From a virus: a stretch of DNA of 64,000 bases. The notes under the pieces were generated by a model that saw nothing but the letters and a program-made list of their open reading frames with translations, was not told the DNA's origin and made no database searches. Shown in pieces: positions 54,902 through 61,904 of the stretch. The stretch lies in IMG/VR virus record IMGVR_UViG_3300036770_003943, positions 124,001 through 188,000 of that record; one strand, written 5' to 3'. The position numbers were made by a program, and so were the translations under genes. Position 1 is the first letter of the stretch. Each line of letters begins with the position of its first letter.

Positions 54902-55162
54902 TTATTTACCGCGAATTCGATTTATCACCTCCTCAACTTCAGTGCCTTCAAAGTTCTTGAAATCTTCAAATAATGCGTCCTGAACTGCTAAGACCAGCAG
55001 TTGTTCGCAAGTTTTTGCCAGTTCTAGTTCACGTTCGTCTAAGCAGGCCTTAAAACTTTCTAACTCTCCTTCAGTATCAATGCTGTATAATACATCCAAC
55101 ATTTCAACCGCTTCAGCAGTTAAGCCTTCAATATTGATCTTTAGGTCTCGTTGAGACTTCAT
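54902..55162 (-). CDS. small acidic protein, function unknown
   Basis: 86 residues from ATG 55162 (MKSQRDLKINIEGLTAEAVEML), chosen because the ATG at 55201 overlaps the upstream gene by 37 bp. Acidic, helical, with two Cys. No family recognised. Confidence 0.6.
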   Translation of the reverse strand: MKSQRDLKINIEGLTAEAVEMLDVLYSIDTEGELESFKACLDERELELAKTCEQLLVLAVQDALFEDFKNFEGTEVEEVINRIRGK

Positions 55163-55164
55163 GC

Positions 55165-55446
55165 TTATTTCCGCTCCATAACATAAGTTGATAAGATCCA
55201 CTTGGCACGATTCAACAATTGACGTTGGTCTTCCAGGATGTTAGCCAGTGTATCGCTGTCATAAGGGCCATAGCTGACCATTTCTTGTGCGTCGCTCATC
55301 ATGCTCATGGCATACATAGCAGCACCACTAAAACGATAAGTCAAACTTTGTTCTACTGCTTCACGCATTTGAGCTTCAGTACATCCATACATACGGACTT
55401 CACGGCGTTGCTGTTCAGTTAATGCTTGGTAAGTCGCTGTAGTCAT
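55165..55446 (-). CDS. small protein, function unknown
   Basis: 93 residues (MTTATYQALTEQQRREVRMYG), Met/Ala/Ser-rich helix in the middle (GAAMYAMSMMSDAQEM), basic C-terminus. AGGAGTACCGA precedes the ATG. It follows the duplicated tail remnant at 55460. No family recognised. Confidence 0.62.
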   Translation of the reverse strand: MTTATYQALTEQQRREVRMYGCTEAQMREAVEQSLTYRFSGAAMYAMSMMSDAQEMVSYGPYDSDTLANILEDQRQLLNRAKWILSTYVMERK

Positions 55447-55459
55447 TCGGTACTCCTAA

Positions 55460-55601
55460 TTAGTCGTTGAGTTCGTACTGCTCATCATACCATGAATCGT
55501 TGTCAAACCACAGTTCAGCATAAGCCTGTATAGAGGTTCTTAAACCAAAACTCATCTCCACGGGCTTCAGCATACCGCTCTGCTCTTTGTAGAAACTCCA
55601 C
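55460..55601 (-). pseudogene. broken small gene with duplicated 3' end
   Basis: From a GTG at 55601 (good AAGGAGAGTAGA before it) one frame reads 28 residues, VEFLQRAERYAEARGDEFWF and onward, to a TGA at 55515. In another frame the DNA continues with QAYAELWFDNDSWYDEQYEL, the same C-terminus as the 55753 gene. The 57-base segment 55472-55528 matches 55768-55824 at 55 positions. It may be a frameshifted gene fused to a duplicated tail, or the 28-residue ORF may be real. Confidence 0.45.
55472..55528 (-). repeat. 57 bp direct repeat, copy 1
   Basis: Matches 55768-55824 at 55 of 57 bases in the same orientation. It encodes the C-terminal segment AYAELWFDNDSWYDEQYEL of the gene at 55753. Confidence 0.85.
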
Positions 55602-55602
55602 T

Positions 55603-55749
55603 CTACTCTCCTTCAACTAAGTAGTCTCTCAAGTATTCTTTAGGGCATTGAGCTAGTAGGATCTCCAAGTCCTCGGTCTGTCCCAACTCAAAGTCCCACT
55701 TGATCTGCTCTATAACCTTTTCAATTAACTCTACAAGTTCTGTATCCAT
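55603..55749 (-). CDS. small acidic protein, function unknown (48 residues)
   Basis: MDTELVELIEKVIEQIKWDF, then a stretch ending KEYLRDYLVEGE. Similar small acidic proteins occur in aquatic T4-like phages. GGAGTGAGAG lies before the ATG. It sits between the repeat copies, one base before the GTG of the broken gene. Confidence 0.6.
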   Translation of the reverse strand: MDTELVELIEKVIEQIKWDFELGQTEDLEILLAQCPKEYLRDYLVEGE

Positions 55750-55752
55750 CTC

Positions 55753-55953
55753 TCACTCCATGTCCAATTCGTACTGCTCATCATACCATGAATCGTTGTC
55801 AAACCATAATTCAGCATAAGCCTGCAACATATTAGAATAAGCCTGCCATACCCAATCGATGGGTACATTGAAGTAGTCGGCAACATCCTCAACGCTAGAG
55901 CCACGCTCTAACATCTCCTGCATCTCAATGTCCAAGTCGCTCATTCTGCTCAT
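55753..55953 (-). CDS. small acidic protein, function unknown, paralogue of repeat remnant
   Basis: 66 residues from ATG 55953 (MSRMSDLDIEMQEMLERG), preferred since GGAG lies 8 bases upstream; a GTG at 55977 is less likely. It contains VEDVADYFNVPIDWVWQAY, resembling a short helix-turn-helix, and the duplicated end AYAELWFDNDSWYDEQYEL. Confidence 0.6.
   Translation of the reverse strand: MSRMSDLDIEMQEMLERGSSVEDVADYFNVPIDWVWQAYSNMLQAYAELWFDNDSWYDEQYELDME
55768..55824 (-). repeat. 57 bp direct repeat, copy 2
   Basis: The copy within the intact gene at 55753-55953; two bases differ from copy 1. Confidence 0.85.
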
Positions 55954-55954
55954 A

Positions 55955-56095
55955 TTATTGACTCCAAAAAGATTCACTATCTACACGGCAACTCCAGGGA
56001 GTGTCCACGGGCTGCTGGATCCACTGCTCTGTCATCAAGTTCCAAACCCACTCATATCCTTCTTGGGGCTGCTCTAGGGGTTTCTCTGGTTTCAT
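55955..56095 (-). CDS. small Trp-rich protein, function unknown (46 residues)
   Basis: MKPEKPLEQPQEGYEWVWNL, with five Trp in 46 residues. TTAGGAGTCAGCG precedes the ATG and a sigma-70-like promoter lies 31 bp upstream. Stop is one base before the ATG of the 55753 gene, so it is the first gene of that operon. Confidence 0.55.
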   Translation of the reverse strand: MKPEKPLEQPQEGYEWVWNLMTEQWIQQPVDTPWSCRVDSESFWSQ

Positions 56096-56125
56096 CGCTG
56101 ACTCCTAATTGCTTACTATAACCAT

Positions 56126-56154
56126 AGTATACTGCCAAACCGATTTTGTGTCAA
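56126..56154 (-). promoter_or_regulatory. sigma-70-like promoter for the 56095-54902 operon
   Basis: Minus strand TTGACA (56154-56149), 17 bp, TATACT (56131-56126), with the TTGACACAAAAT block; it abuts the stop of the 56155 gene. Confidence 0.77.
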
Positions 56155-56403
56155 TTAACGGTATTTTGCCATAATTTCAGCGTGTTGTTGTTTCATTTCC
56201 TCAGTGCTACGCTCGGTTTCTAGCCGATTTAGGTTAATCTGGTAAATCATGTAGATACAAAATGCTATGAAAAACCATGTTAGTCCTGTAGATATTTCAT
56301 CTGGGCTAAAACGACTACCCAAAACTTGTAACGTAATTACTGCGGCATTGACGCCTAAAATAAAGGCTCCAACTTGGAGAGCTGCTTTTAACTTCAAGTT
56401 CAT
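56155..56403 (-). CDS. small membrane protein with two transmembrane helices
   Basis: 82 residues. Hydrophobic segments at about 8-28 (LQVGAFILGVNAAVITLQVL) and 40-57 (GLTWFFIAFCIYMIYQI) with a charged C-terminal helix (RLETERSTEEMKQQHAEIMAKYR). Likely acts at the host inner membrane, for example superinfection exclusion or lysis control, but this is inference. Own consensus promoter upstream. Confidence 0.65.
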   Translation of the reverse strand: MNLKLKAALQVGAFILGVNAAVITLQVLGSRFSPDEISTGLTWFFIAFCIYMIYQINLNRLETERSTEEMKQQHAEIMAKYR

Positions 56404-56427
56404 TTTTTCCCTTTCATATTATGCCAT

Positions 56428-56456
56428 ATTATAGCAATTTTACCATTTTATGTCAA
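56428..56456 (-). promoter_or_regulatory. consensus sigma-70-like promoter for the membrane-protein gene
   Basis: Minus strand TTGACA (56456-56451), 17 bp, TATAAT (56433-56428). Its -35 begins one base after the U-tract of the terminator at 56458. Confidence 0.82.
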
Positions 56457-56457
56457 T

Positions 56458-56483
56458 AAAAAACAAGCCGCATTGCGCGGCTT
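56458..56483 (-). terminator. rho-independent terminator
   Basis: Minus strand AAGCCGC, 5-base loop, GCGGCTT, then GTTTTTT. It ends the transcript arriving from 56956/56494 and is directly followed by a new promoter. Confidence 0.82.
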
Positions 56484-56493
56484 CAGTACGACC

Positions 56494-56760
56494 CTATCCC
56501 AGGGTTGTAGTTTTTTCGAACTTCAATATGGCTAATAATCTAGCTAACTTGAGTCGACTTTTCACATAATCACTTAATTCTTCGTTTTTATTGTTGGTAT
56601 TTAGTTCTTGTATTTCTAATCTTCTTAGATTACGACCTAAATCGAGCTCTAGAGCAATAACGTTAGAATCTAGATCGCCATCGTCGAGATTACTTCTTAG
56701 CAGTCTCTGCTGGTTTCTTTTCGTCCTTGGCAGGAGCAGCAGCAGGTGCTTTTGCGTCAC
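56494..56760 (-). CDS. possible small protein, start uncertain
   Basis: The C-terminal 60 residues (VIALELDLGRNLRRLEIQEL; LSDYVKSRLKLARLLAILKF) look like a genuine helical protein. The only in-frame start (GTG 56760) lies inside the 56690 gene and has no ribosome site, so translation may depend on coupling to the upstream stop at 56690 via a rare start. A terminator follows it. Low certainty. Confidence 0.4.
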   Translation of the reverse strand: MTQKHLLLLLPRTKRNQQRLLRSNLDDGDLDSNVIALELDLGRNLRRLEIQELNTNNKNEELSDYVKSRLKLARLLAILKFEKTTTLG

Positions 56761-56956
56761 TTTTAGTATCGGCTTTTTTGCTATCTGCTTTGGCAGCTTC
56801 TTTCTTAGCAGGTTTTTCTACTTTTGGCATTTCCTTTGGAGTAGCGGGTGCTTCAACTTTAGCTGGAGCTACAGCTTTTTCGTCTTTCTTAGCGTCGGCG
56901 GCATAGACTGAAGTAGCCAAGGCAGCCGTAATTACTAGAGCGATAAATGATTTCAT
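56690..56956 (-). CDS. secreted Lys/Ala/Pro-rich protein with signal peptide
   Basis: 88 residues. MKSFIALVITAALATSVYAAD is a clear Sec signal peptide with AxA-type cleavage (VYA). The mature part is a low-complexity array of Ala, Lys, Glu, Asp and Pro, similar to small periplasmic proteins of proteobacteria, and may be host-derived. AGGAGATTAAT precedes the ATG. Confidence 0.68.
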   Translation of the reverse strand: MKSFIALVITAALATSVYAADAKKDEKAVAPAKVEAPATPKEMPKVEKPAKKEAAKADSKKADTKSDAKAPAAAPAKDEKKPAETAKK

Positions 56957-57024
56957 ATTAATCTCCTATAAATTCGAAATCTAAGCAAAATTAACTTGCT
57001 TACTATATTTAACGCCTTAGGAGC

Positions 57025-57744
57025 CTAAACAGTTGACAAACTTGGTAAACCTGTAAAGATATTGTCAACCTGTCGCATTTTTGCCGCCATGGTCTGGCTG
57101 GTTATGTGTATCAATAAGGCTCTTCTATTTTGATTGGTTATATTTGGCATAGTGCTGTGTAGAAGTTTTGGATGATATACTAATACATCTCCAGGTCCTA
57201 TACTTGGTTGTATCATGTCTTTTAAAAAGATATCATTATATAAACCCTTATAGCTATCCGCAACTATCCAAGTTTTTCGATGGCTCCCTGGAAGAATACC
57301 AGTGCCTCCATTGAATTTGGTAAATTCACACAAAGGTAATATACACTGTAGGCCTAATAATTCTTCGCTAGCGTGCCATTCTTTGAACCTATAAGGACTG
57401 TCGATATGTGGTTTAATGTACTTATTTTTTGGGGTATTGGATATTATGTCAGCAACATAAACACAAGGATCATCGAACAAATCACCTAAAGTATTAATTA
57501 AAAGATTTGAAATTTGCTGAACCTGTACCCAATGAGTCAACTGTTGACTCCACCAAAGAGCCAATTCAGGGCAGGTTTCGATTACATTTTGGTTAAAGTA
57601 TTTGTTATCTACACCATGCCCACGTTGAGGAATCAATTCTGCTTGTCTTCGATCCAAGCTATAAATTAAAGAGGGATCAATTAGATCCCTGAAAATTATA
57701 TATCCTTGTGAAAAGAAAATATCTTTTAACTCTTGTTGGCCCAT
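57025..57744 (-). CDS. PhyH-type Fe(II)/2-oxoglutarate dioxygenase
   Basis: 239 residues. Iron ligands H113-x-D115 (KPHIDSPYR) and a distal His (H191 or H196, YHPKLLHSTMPN), with Arg at 207-208 for 2-oxoglutarate, fit the phytanoyl-CoA dioxygenase family. N-terminus FFSQGYIIFRDLID is typical. Substrate unknown; family members hydroxylate small molecules. Phages carry such enzymes commonly. It overlaps the upstream gene by 19 bp. Confidence 0.82.
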   Translation of the reverse strand: MGQQELKDIFFSQGYIIFRDLIDPSLIYSLDRRQAELIPQRGHGVDNKYFNQNVIETCPELALWWSQQLTHWVQVQQISNLLINTLGDLFDDPCVYVADIISNTPKNKYIKPHIDSPYRFKEWHASEELLGLQCILPLCEFTKFNGGTGILPGSHRKTWIVADSYKGLYNDIFLKDMIQPSIGPGDVLVYHPKLLHSTMPNITNQNRRALLIHITSQTMAAKMRQVDNIFTGLPSLSTV

Positions 57745-58061
57745 AAGTTAATGTCACCTTGATAAAGACTAAATTCGAAAGCGTCCATTTCGTTGAACAA
57801 TACTAGTTTTGTATTACTTAGATAATAAGGCCATGTCATACGTTGATCTAGCATAACCAATGCTTTGTTTTTCACTACGGTGCCTTTTTGAATACGTACA
57901 ACATAGATAGTCCATATTTTTTGAGCTAATTCGTAGCCCAGTCTGGTAAACCGTGTTCCTTTTGGATTTTTGAATACACTGAAAAATTCCAATGGTTTTT
58001 CACTGTGTTTACCTAGTTCGCTTAACACAAGATCACTTATCTGATTTTTTGATAATGTCAT
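57726..58061 (-). CDS. small protein, function unknown
   Basis: 111 residues. C-terminal segment MLDQRMTWPYYLSNTKLVLF, followed by a short aromatic/acidic end, looks like a single-domain fold. No family recognised. It overlaps the genes on both sides by 19-29 bp. Confidence 0.6.
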   Translation of the reverse strand: MTLSKNQISDLVLSELGKHSEKPLEFFSVFKNPKGTRFTRLGYELAQKIWTIYVVRIQKGTVVKNKALVMLDQRMTWPYYLSNTKLVLFNEMDAFEFSLYQGDINLWANKS

Positions 58062-58350
58062 GCTCTTTTACAGGCACGCCGGATCTAAGTTCAACCACTG
58101 TGAAATCACTACACTTGAATAATAAGTTTAGCTTTTCCATTAGATTAAAAGCATGTCCAGGATTGCTAAAGCTAACTTTTTTGTATTTTGGCCCTGGATA
58201 ATCCTGTAGACTATTTAGATGTGTGCGTAGATTAAAAGGCTTGTTTTTGTAAAACACAGCATAGATGGCATCGGCCTCCAATATCTCTTCGCTTTTGAAG
58301 GTAGTCGAATCAACGTGAGTTAGTAAGATTGTAGGTTTCGGCCTTGCCAT
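58033..58350 (-). CDS. small protein with late-type hairpin control, function unknown
   Basis: 105 residues (MARPKPTILLTHVDSTTFKSEE). Alpha/beta with a basic end; no family recognised. Its ribosome site GGGAGAT lies in the right arm of a hairpin that also contains a late box, so it is expected to be translated mainly from late transcripts (see 58351-58384). Confidence 0.65.
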   Translation of the reverse strand: MARPKPTILLTHVDSTTFKSEEILEADAIYAVFYKNKPFNLRTHLNSLQDYPGPKYKKVSFSNPGHAFNLMEKLNLLFKCSDFTVVELRSGVPVKEHDIIKKSDK

Positions 58351-58384
58351 GTGTATCTCCCTAGTTTATTTATCAGAGATACAC
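58351..58384 (-). promoter_or_regulatory. late promoter inside a ribosome-site-sequestering hairpin
   Basis: On the minus strand GTGTATCTC (58384-58376) pairs perfectly with GAGATACAC (58359-58351). The loop holds TGATAAATAAACTAGG (GATAAATA 58374-58367). Transcripts coming from upstream would hide the ribosome site; those starting at the late box would lack the left arm. Confidence 0.68.
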
Positions 58385-58397
58385 ATTAAATACCGTT

Positions 58398-58865
58398 TTA
58401 ATCTTCTATGATATCGCCGTCTTTCTTTTGATTTAGGACAACTTTAAGATCCATTTTAGTTTTATACGGACCGACATGTTGATTAGTTTTAATGGTACTT
58501 AGCCTGGGGCATAGGCTACATACCCAACCATTCTTAAATTTTAATCCGTACCAACCTGCCACATGAGTGCTTTTGCTAGCGGCTTTTTTAGTAAATGTTG
58601 GATAGCCTTCGATTTCTTTTACATTAAAAACTTCTTCTTGATCAGTAGGATAGCCCATAACTTCAAGATGTCCGCCATGAGTATAGTCTCTTACTACGAT
58701 TTCTATGCCAAGATTTTTAAGTTCTTTAGTATCTCTGGCTAGATAATCTTTACGTTTAAGACTGATAACATAATTGTCATCTTTGAAATTCATCATACCT
58801 ACACGTTTGGCATTTTCTTCTAAGATCCAGAATTTATCTTTTATTACATTTTTTGCTAAAATCAT
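58398..58865 (-). CDS. phage protein, function unknown
   Basis: 155 residues. Start KDKFWILEENAKRVGMMNF and later GWYGLKFKNGWVCSLCPRL are features I associate with an uncharacterised protein beside the 5'-3' exonuclease in T4-like aquatic phages. CSLC may bind metal. Overlaps the exonuclease gene by 4 bp. Confidence 0.62.
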   Translation of the reverse strand: MILAKNVIKDKFWILEENAKRVGMMNFKDDNYVISLKRKDYLARDTKELKNLGIEIVVRDYTHGGHLEVMGYPTDQEEVFNVKEIEGYPTFTKKAASKSTHVAGWYGLKFKNGWVCSLCPRLSTIKTNQHVGPYKTKMDLKVVLNQKKDGDIIED

Positions 58866-59851
58866 TTATAGCTTGCTCCTAAATAGTCACTATGTTCAGT
58901 CATTTTGTCCGCAATATTAGTTAGTTGAAATTTTCCACAAAACCTAACAAAATGTAAACCAACCTGACTTATTCTTTCTTTTTGACTGGCTGTTGTAATA
59001 ACAGTATCAAGTGCTAGTTTAATATCTTCTGGCTGTTCTGTCAAGTCGATTAGTGTTTTATTGAACTGATATCTGTCACGAACTCTATGTTCTTCACCAT
59101 TATGATCAACCCAACGCTGTAACATCATATTATTCCAGTTATAGCCTTTGGAATTTCGATCAGCGAAGGCTTCGCGTAGACCAACTTTGTTTTTAGTACC
59201 TTTTTCACGCACACCTGGAAAAGCACTAAAAATATTATCTGTACTATCTCCACGCATACATTTTTCAAATAGTAGCCAAGCCGGATCTGGAGCAGGTAAT
59301 GGTTCTTTAGTTTTTTTATCTACTACAGCACGACCCTTTTCGTCAAATACACCTTCTACTGTGATTAGTTGTTTAGTAATACCATTAAACTGCCTAACAT
59401 TAGGTGCCAGTAATTGATAGAAATCACTATCGCTGCTAACAATAACATGATTATCATTAGGATGATTTTGTATCCAGCGAGCAATGAAATCATCTGCTTC
59501 ACAGCGTTCATGCCGTAATACTGTACAGTTAGTCTTGTCGGAAAAATAGTTTTTTAGTTCATCAAAGGCTTGCCAAAAAACTCGATCCTCTTCAGCTTCT
59601 TTAGGACTAAGAGCAGCACGAGCATCTTGACGATTACGTTTATATCCTTCGTAAACATCCTTTCGCCAACTACGCCCTTCTAAACAGATAACAACATGAC
59701 TGCCTTTAAAGTCACGCCATACCTTGTTAATACTGTTAAACATAATGTGATAGGCCATGCCTACTTTGGTTTCAGGATCTTCCCCTCGCACAACATGTCT
59801 GGCACGAAAGAACAGGTTAGCGGCGTCAACTAGTAGATACATTTTAGTCAT
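58862..59851 (-). CDS. rnh: 5'-3' exonuclease / T4 RNase H-like flap nuclease
   Basis: 329 residues. Metal-binding acids are visible in LLVDAANLFFRA, ERCEADDFIARW, IVSSDSDFYQLL and CMRGDSTDNI, in the order known for the FEN-1/T4 RNase H family. It removes RNA primers and flaps on the lagging strand. Length is close to T4 RNase H (305). GTG/ATG choice: ATG 59851 overlaps upstream by 8 bp. Confidence 0.88.
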   Translation of the reverse strand: MTKMYLLVDAANLFFRARHVVRGEDPETKVGMAYHIMFNSINKVWRDFKGSHVVICLEGRSWRKDVYEGYKRNRQDARAALSPKEAEEDRVFWQAFDELKNYFSDKTNCTVLRHERCEADDFIARWIQNHPNDNHVIVSSDSDFYQLLAPNVRQFNGITKQLITVEGVFDEKGRAVVDKKTKEPLPAPDPAWLLFEKCMRGDSTDNIFSAFPGVREKGTKNKVGLREAFADRNSKGYNWNNMMLQRWVDHNGEEHRVRDRYQFNKTLIDLTEQPEDIKLALDTVITTASQKERISQVGLHFVRFCGKFQLTNIADKMTEHSDYLGASYK

Positions 59852-60056
59852 TTAAATAAGATTCAATTAATTTTTGGTCAATCTGTTCGCGAAATACTGA
59901 ATTAAATTCCTGTAACAGGCTCATCCACTCCGTATATTCTCTTACTGTAAATAGGAATTCTTCCCAATCATTGTTTTCTTGCGTTTTATATGAAACTAAT
60001 ATATGATCGGAGCCAACCCAATTTACACGAAAGCTCCAGCGTAGTTTACTGGTCAT
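59844..60056 (-). CDS. small protein, function unknown
   Basis: 70 residues from ATG 60056 (MTSKLRWSFRVNWVGSDHIL), overlapping the upstream stop by 11 bp; the 60104 start is less likely. Aromatic-rich alpha/beta protein. No family recognised. Confidence 0.58.
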   Translation of the reverse strand: MTSKLRWSFRVNWVGSDHILVSYKTQENNDWEEFLFTVREYTEWMSLLQEFNSVFREQIDQKLIESYLND

Positions 60057-60372
60057 CGGATTTTTTGTCAACTTTTTTACGTCGTTTTGGTAAAATGTCC
60101 GCATCAGCTACGAATTTGCTTTCTTCGTCTATCTGTGCTCCTATATTTTTACAAAGATCTGTAAACCAACGATCCACTATTTCTTCGTCGTTTTTTCCGC
60201 TATAGCCATGGGTTTTTAGAAACTCAATGAAAGCATTGTTCCATTCTAATTCCATAAAGCCTTGTCTTGGATTGTTTTCATCAAAATCGGTATTGATTAC
60301 GTTAACCCAAGGTTCATTAGACTCTTTGGGATTTTTTGTTTTGCTGAATAGTTTTTTAATTTTTTCTAACAT
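60046..60372 (-). CDS. small charged protein, function unknown
   Basis: 108 residues with a basic start (MLEKIKKLFSKTKNPKESNE) and basic end (PKRRKKVDKKSDDQ) around an aromatic centre (FMELEWNNAFIEFLKTHGY). No family recognised. Immediately follows the 60374 gene. Confidence 0.6.
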   Translation of the reverse strand: MLEKIKKLFSKTKNPKESNEPWVNVINTDFDENNPRQGFMELEWNNAFIEFLKTHGYSGKNDEEIVDRWFTDLCKNIGAQIDEESKFVADADILPKRRKKVDKKSDDQ

Positions 60373-60373
60373 A

Positions 60374-60667
60374 TTATTTCATTGTTTTAGCATGTGTGCT
60401 TAGGACTGCTGCAAGTTTTTCTGTAGTTTTCTTGTCCAACAATATTTCTTGGAAAGCACCATAATCACACTGATGACCTAGAATATACTTGACAGCATAT
60501 TGTACTCTATTCCAAAATTTCTTTTTTGATAAATGAATGTTCACGTATATATGATCATTCCATCCAGGATCTGGGTCGTAGTTTATTACAAATTGATGTT
60601 CAAGACTACCGCAATCACAGACAAATAGTTTATTTTCCACTACATTTTCCAAAAGTTGTTTTGCCAT
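60374..60667 (-). CDS. small protein with Cys pair, function unknown
   Basis: 97 residues from ATG 60667 (MAKQLLENVVENKLFVCDCGSLEHQF). CDCGSLEH gives a possible metal site with the later HQCDYG. Overlaps the upstream gene by 38 bp. No family recognised, although similar proteins occur in aquatic phages. Confidence 0.6.
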   Translation of the reverse strand: MAKQLLENVVENKLFVCDCGSLEHQFVINYDPDPGWNDHIYVNIHLSKKKFWNRVQYAVKYILGHQCDYGAFQEILLDKKTTEKLAAVLSTHAKTMK

Positions 60668-60833
60668 CCTGACAAAGTAACACATACTCTACACCAGCAG
60701 CACCACCCACATATTCTTTTTCTGTTCGAGGAGTTTCGGTTCTATCAATCCTGGTCCAATCTGCTCTTAGAGCCTGCGATGATACCATGATGATAAATGC
60801 TGCTAGTAATATGTTAGTATAAGTTCTGAACAT
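60630..60833 (-). CDS. small secreted protein with signal peptide
   Basis: 67 residues from ATG 60833 (MFRTYTNILLAAFIIMVSSQ), sharing an A with the QueE-like stop (TAATG). A hydrophobic signal peptide ends near ALRA-DW. The mature 37 residues have two Cys (LLCQDGKTTFGKC) that could form a disulphide in the periplasm. Function unknown. Confidence 0.6.
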   Translation of the reverse strand: MFRTYTNILLAAFIIMVSSQALRADWTRIDRTETPRTEKEYVGGAAGVEYVLLCQDGKTTFGKCSGK

Positions 60834-61687
60834 TATTTGCCCCAACCATTGCTCCAAATATCTACATGAAGTCTTGGACTGTAACGATAGCCACGCTCTA
60901 GAGCCATATCTGCTACCTGCTTGTTATTAGCAAAATAACTTTCATCGGTGCCACCAATACTCATAACATATATTTGTCCACGAAAACCTTCATGCCGATA
61001 TTCTTGGACTACTTGATCTACTTCATCAAAATCTTCCTTAGTGCTAACAACAAATTTAAGATAAACATGACCTACGTCTTGATAATCAATAATTATACTA
61101 GGCTTAATTGCCTGTTCTTTTGTTTCACCACTGCTACTGAGTTTCGGGCTGACACTAAATGTAATATTATCTTTGTTTAAGTGACATTGATTTTTGAGAT
61201 AATCTTTAAAATCTTTATGTAGCAACTGGGTACCATTAGTTTCGAATGTTAAGTTAGATAAGTCACGCATAGCAGCATGGCTTAACAGCTCGGGATATAA
61301 GTATTGCCATGCCAACAAAGGTTCGCCGCCAGTGATAACAAGATGAACGTCATTGCCATTATCTTGAACCCAACGGTGATTGGGTGTAAGTTTAAGCATG
61401 GCGCTAATACTTTCTTCTATAGTGTATCGAGGACTAAATTTTCTAAAGTTTGGATGCCAGCTAGCATAACTATCACATCCATGTTTTACCAAAGGTAAAT
61501 CCATAAAATTAGCATATTTACTAGGATCAATTTCATCAGGCTCTGTAGTTTTTTGTCCTCGAGGCAAGCCAAAACCCGCACACTGGAAATTACAGCCAAA
61601 TGTTCTAAAAAACACACTGGGAACTCCTGTAAATCGTCCTTCTCCCTGTGCGCTGTAAAAAATTTCACTTACTTTAAACGTTTCCAA
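60833..61687 (-). CDS. queE: QueE-like radical SAM enzyme with displaced third cluster cysteine
   Basis: 284 residues. It starts VSEIFYSAQGEGRFTGVPSVFFRTFGCNFQC and has ITGGEPLL near residue 118, typical of 7-carboxy-7-deazaguanine synthase. The usual CX3CX2CDT cluster motif is split: C32 and C36 are followed by AGFGLPRG and only C71 (HGCDSYASW) supplies the third cysteine, a 34-residue gap. In the canonical enzyme C is followed by D-T/S, as here. Family role is making the deazaguanine precursor used for tRNA or phage DNA modification. No partner queC/queD/folE lies in this window. Confidence 0.82.
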   Translation of the reverse strand: METFKVSEIFYSAQGEGRFTGVPSVFFRTFGCNFQCAGFGLPRGQKTTEPDEIDPSKYANFMDLPLVKHGCDSYASWHPNFRKFSPRYTIEESISAMLKLTPNHRWVQDNGNDVHLVITGGEPLLAWQYLYPELLSHAAMRDLSNLTFETNGTQLLHKDFKDYLKNQCHLNKDNITFSVSPKLSSSGETKEQAIKPSIIIDYQDVGHVYLKFVVSTKEDFDEVDQVVQEYRHEGFRGQIYVMSIGGTDESYFANNKQVADMALERGYRYSPRLHVDIWSNGWGK

Positions 61688-61904
61688 ATCTTATTCCACT
61701 CCTAATTTTATCACCATACTTGAGTCTAAGTAGACACTCAAACTCTGTATCAATTGGGCCTTCTAGAGCATACCATTCTTCGGACTCCGGCGGACTCCAG
61801 GTGTCATACAATACTCTGATTTTAACATCAGGATAATTGTCTGTCAACCAGTATTCTAATTGTTTACTTTCCCAAAAGTTAAGAGTCAGAAGTATTTGAC
61901 TCAT
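61674..61904 (-). CDS. small protein, function unknown
   Basis: 76 residues from ATG 61904 (MSQILLTLNFWESKQLEYWL), overlapping the HIT gene by 26 bp; the 61973 start would overlap it far more. It has acidic and Trp-rich segments (WSPPESEEWYALEGPIDTEF). No family recognised. Confidence 0.58.
   Translation of the reverse strand: MSQILLTLNFWESKQLEYWLTDNYPDVKIRVLYDTWSPPESEEWYALEGPIDTEFECLLRLKYGDKIRSGIRFGNV

Noticed and set aside
54690-56460. The repeated block ACTTTTGTGTCAA-like (ATTTTGTGTCAA on the plus strand) as a dispersed repeat or protein-binding array
   Set aside because: Each copy coincides with a minus-strand -35 hexamer and has a -10 at fixed 17 bp, so promoter identity explains it. 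A bound factor is still possible.
57001-57024. A short inverted repeat TTAGG/CCTAA downstream of gene 57025
   Set aside because: The loop is only two bases and there is no T-run after it, so it is not a convincing terminator.
60833-61687. A complete deazaguanine DNA-modification pathway
   Set aside because: Only the QueE-like step is visible; no folE, queD, queC or transglycosylase gene is seen in this window.
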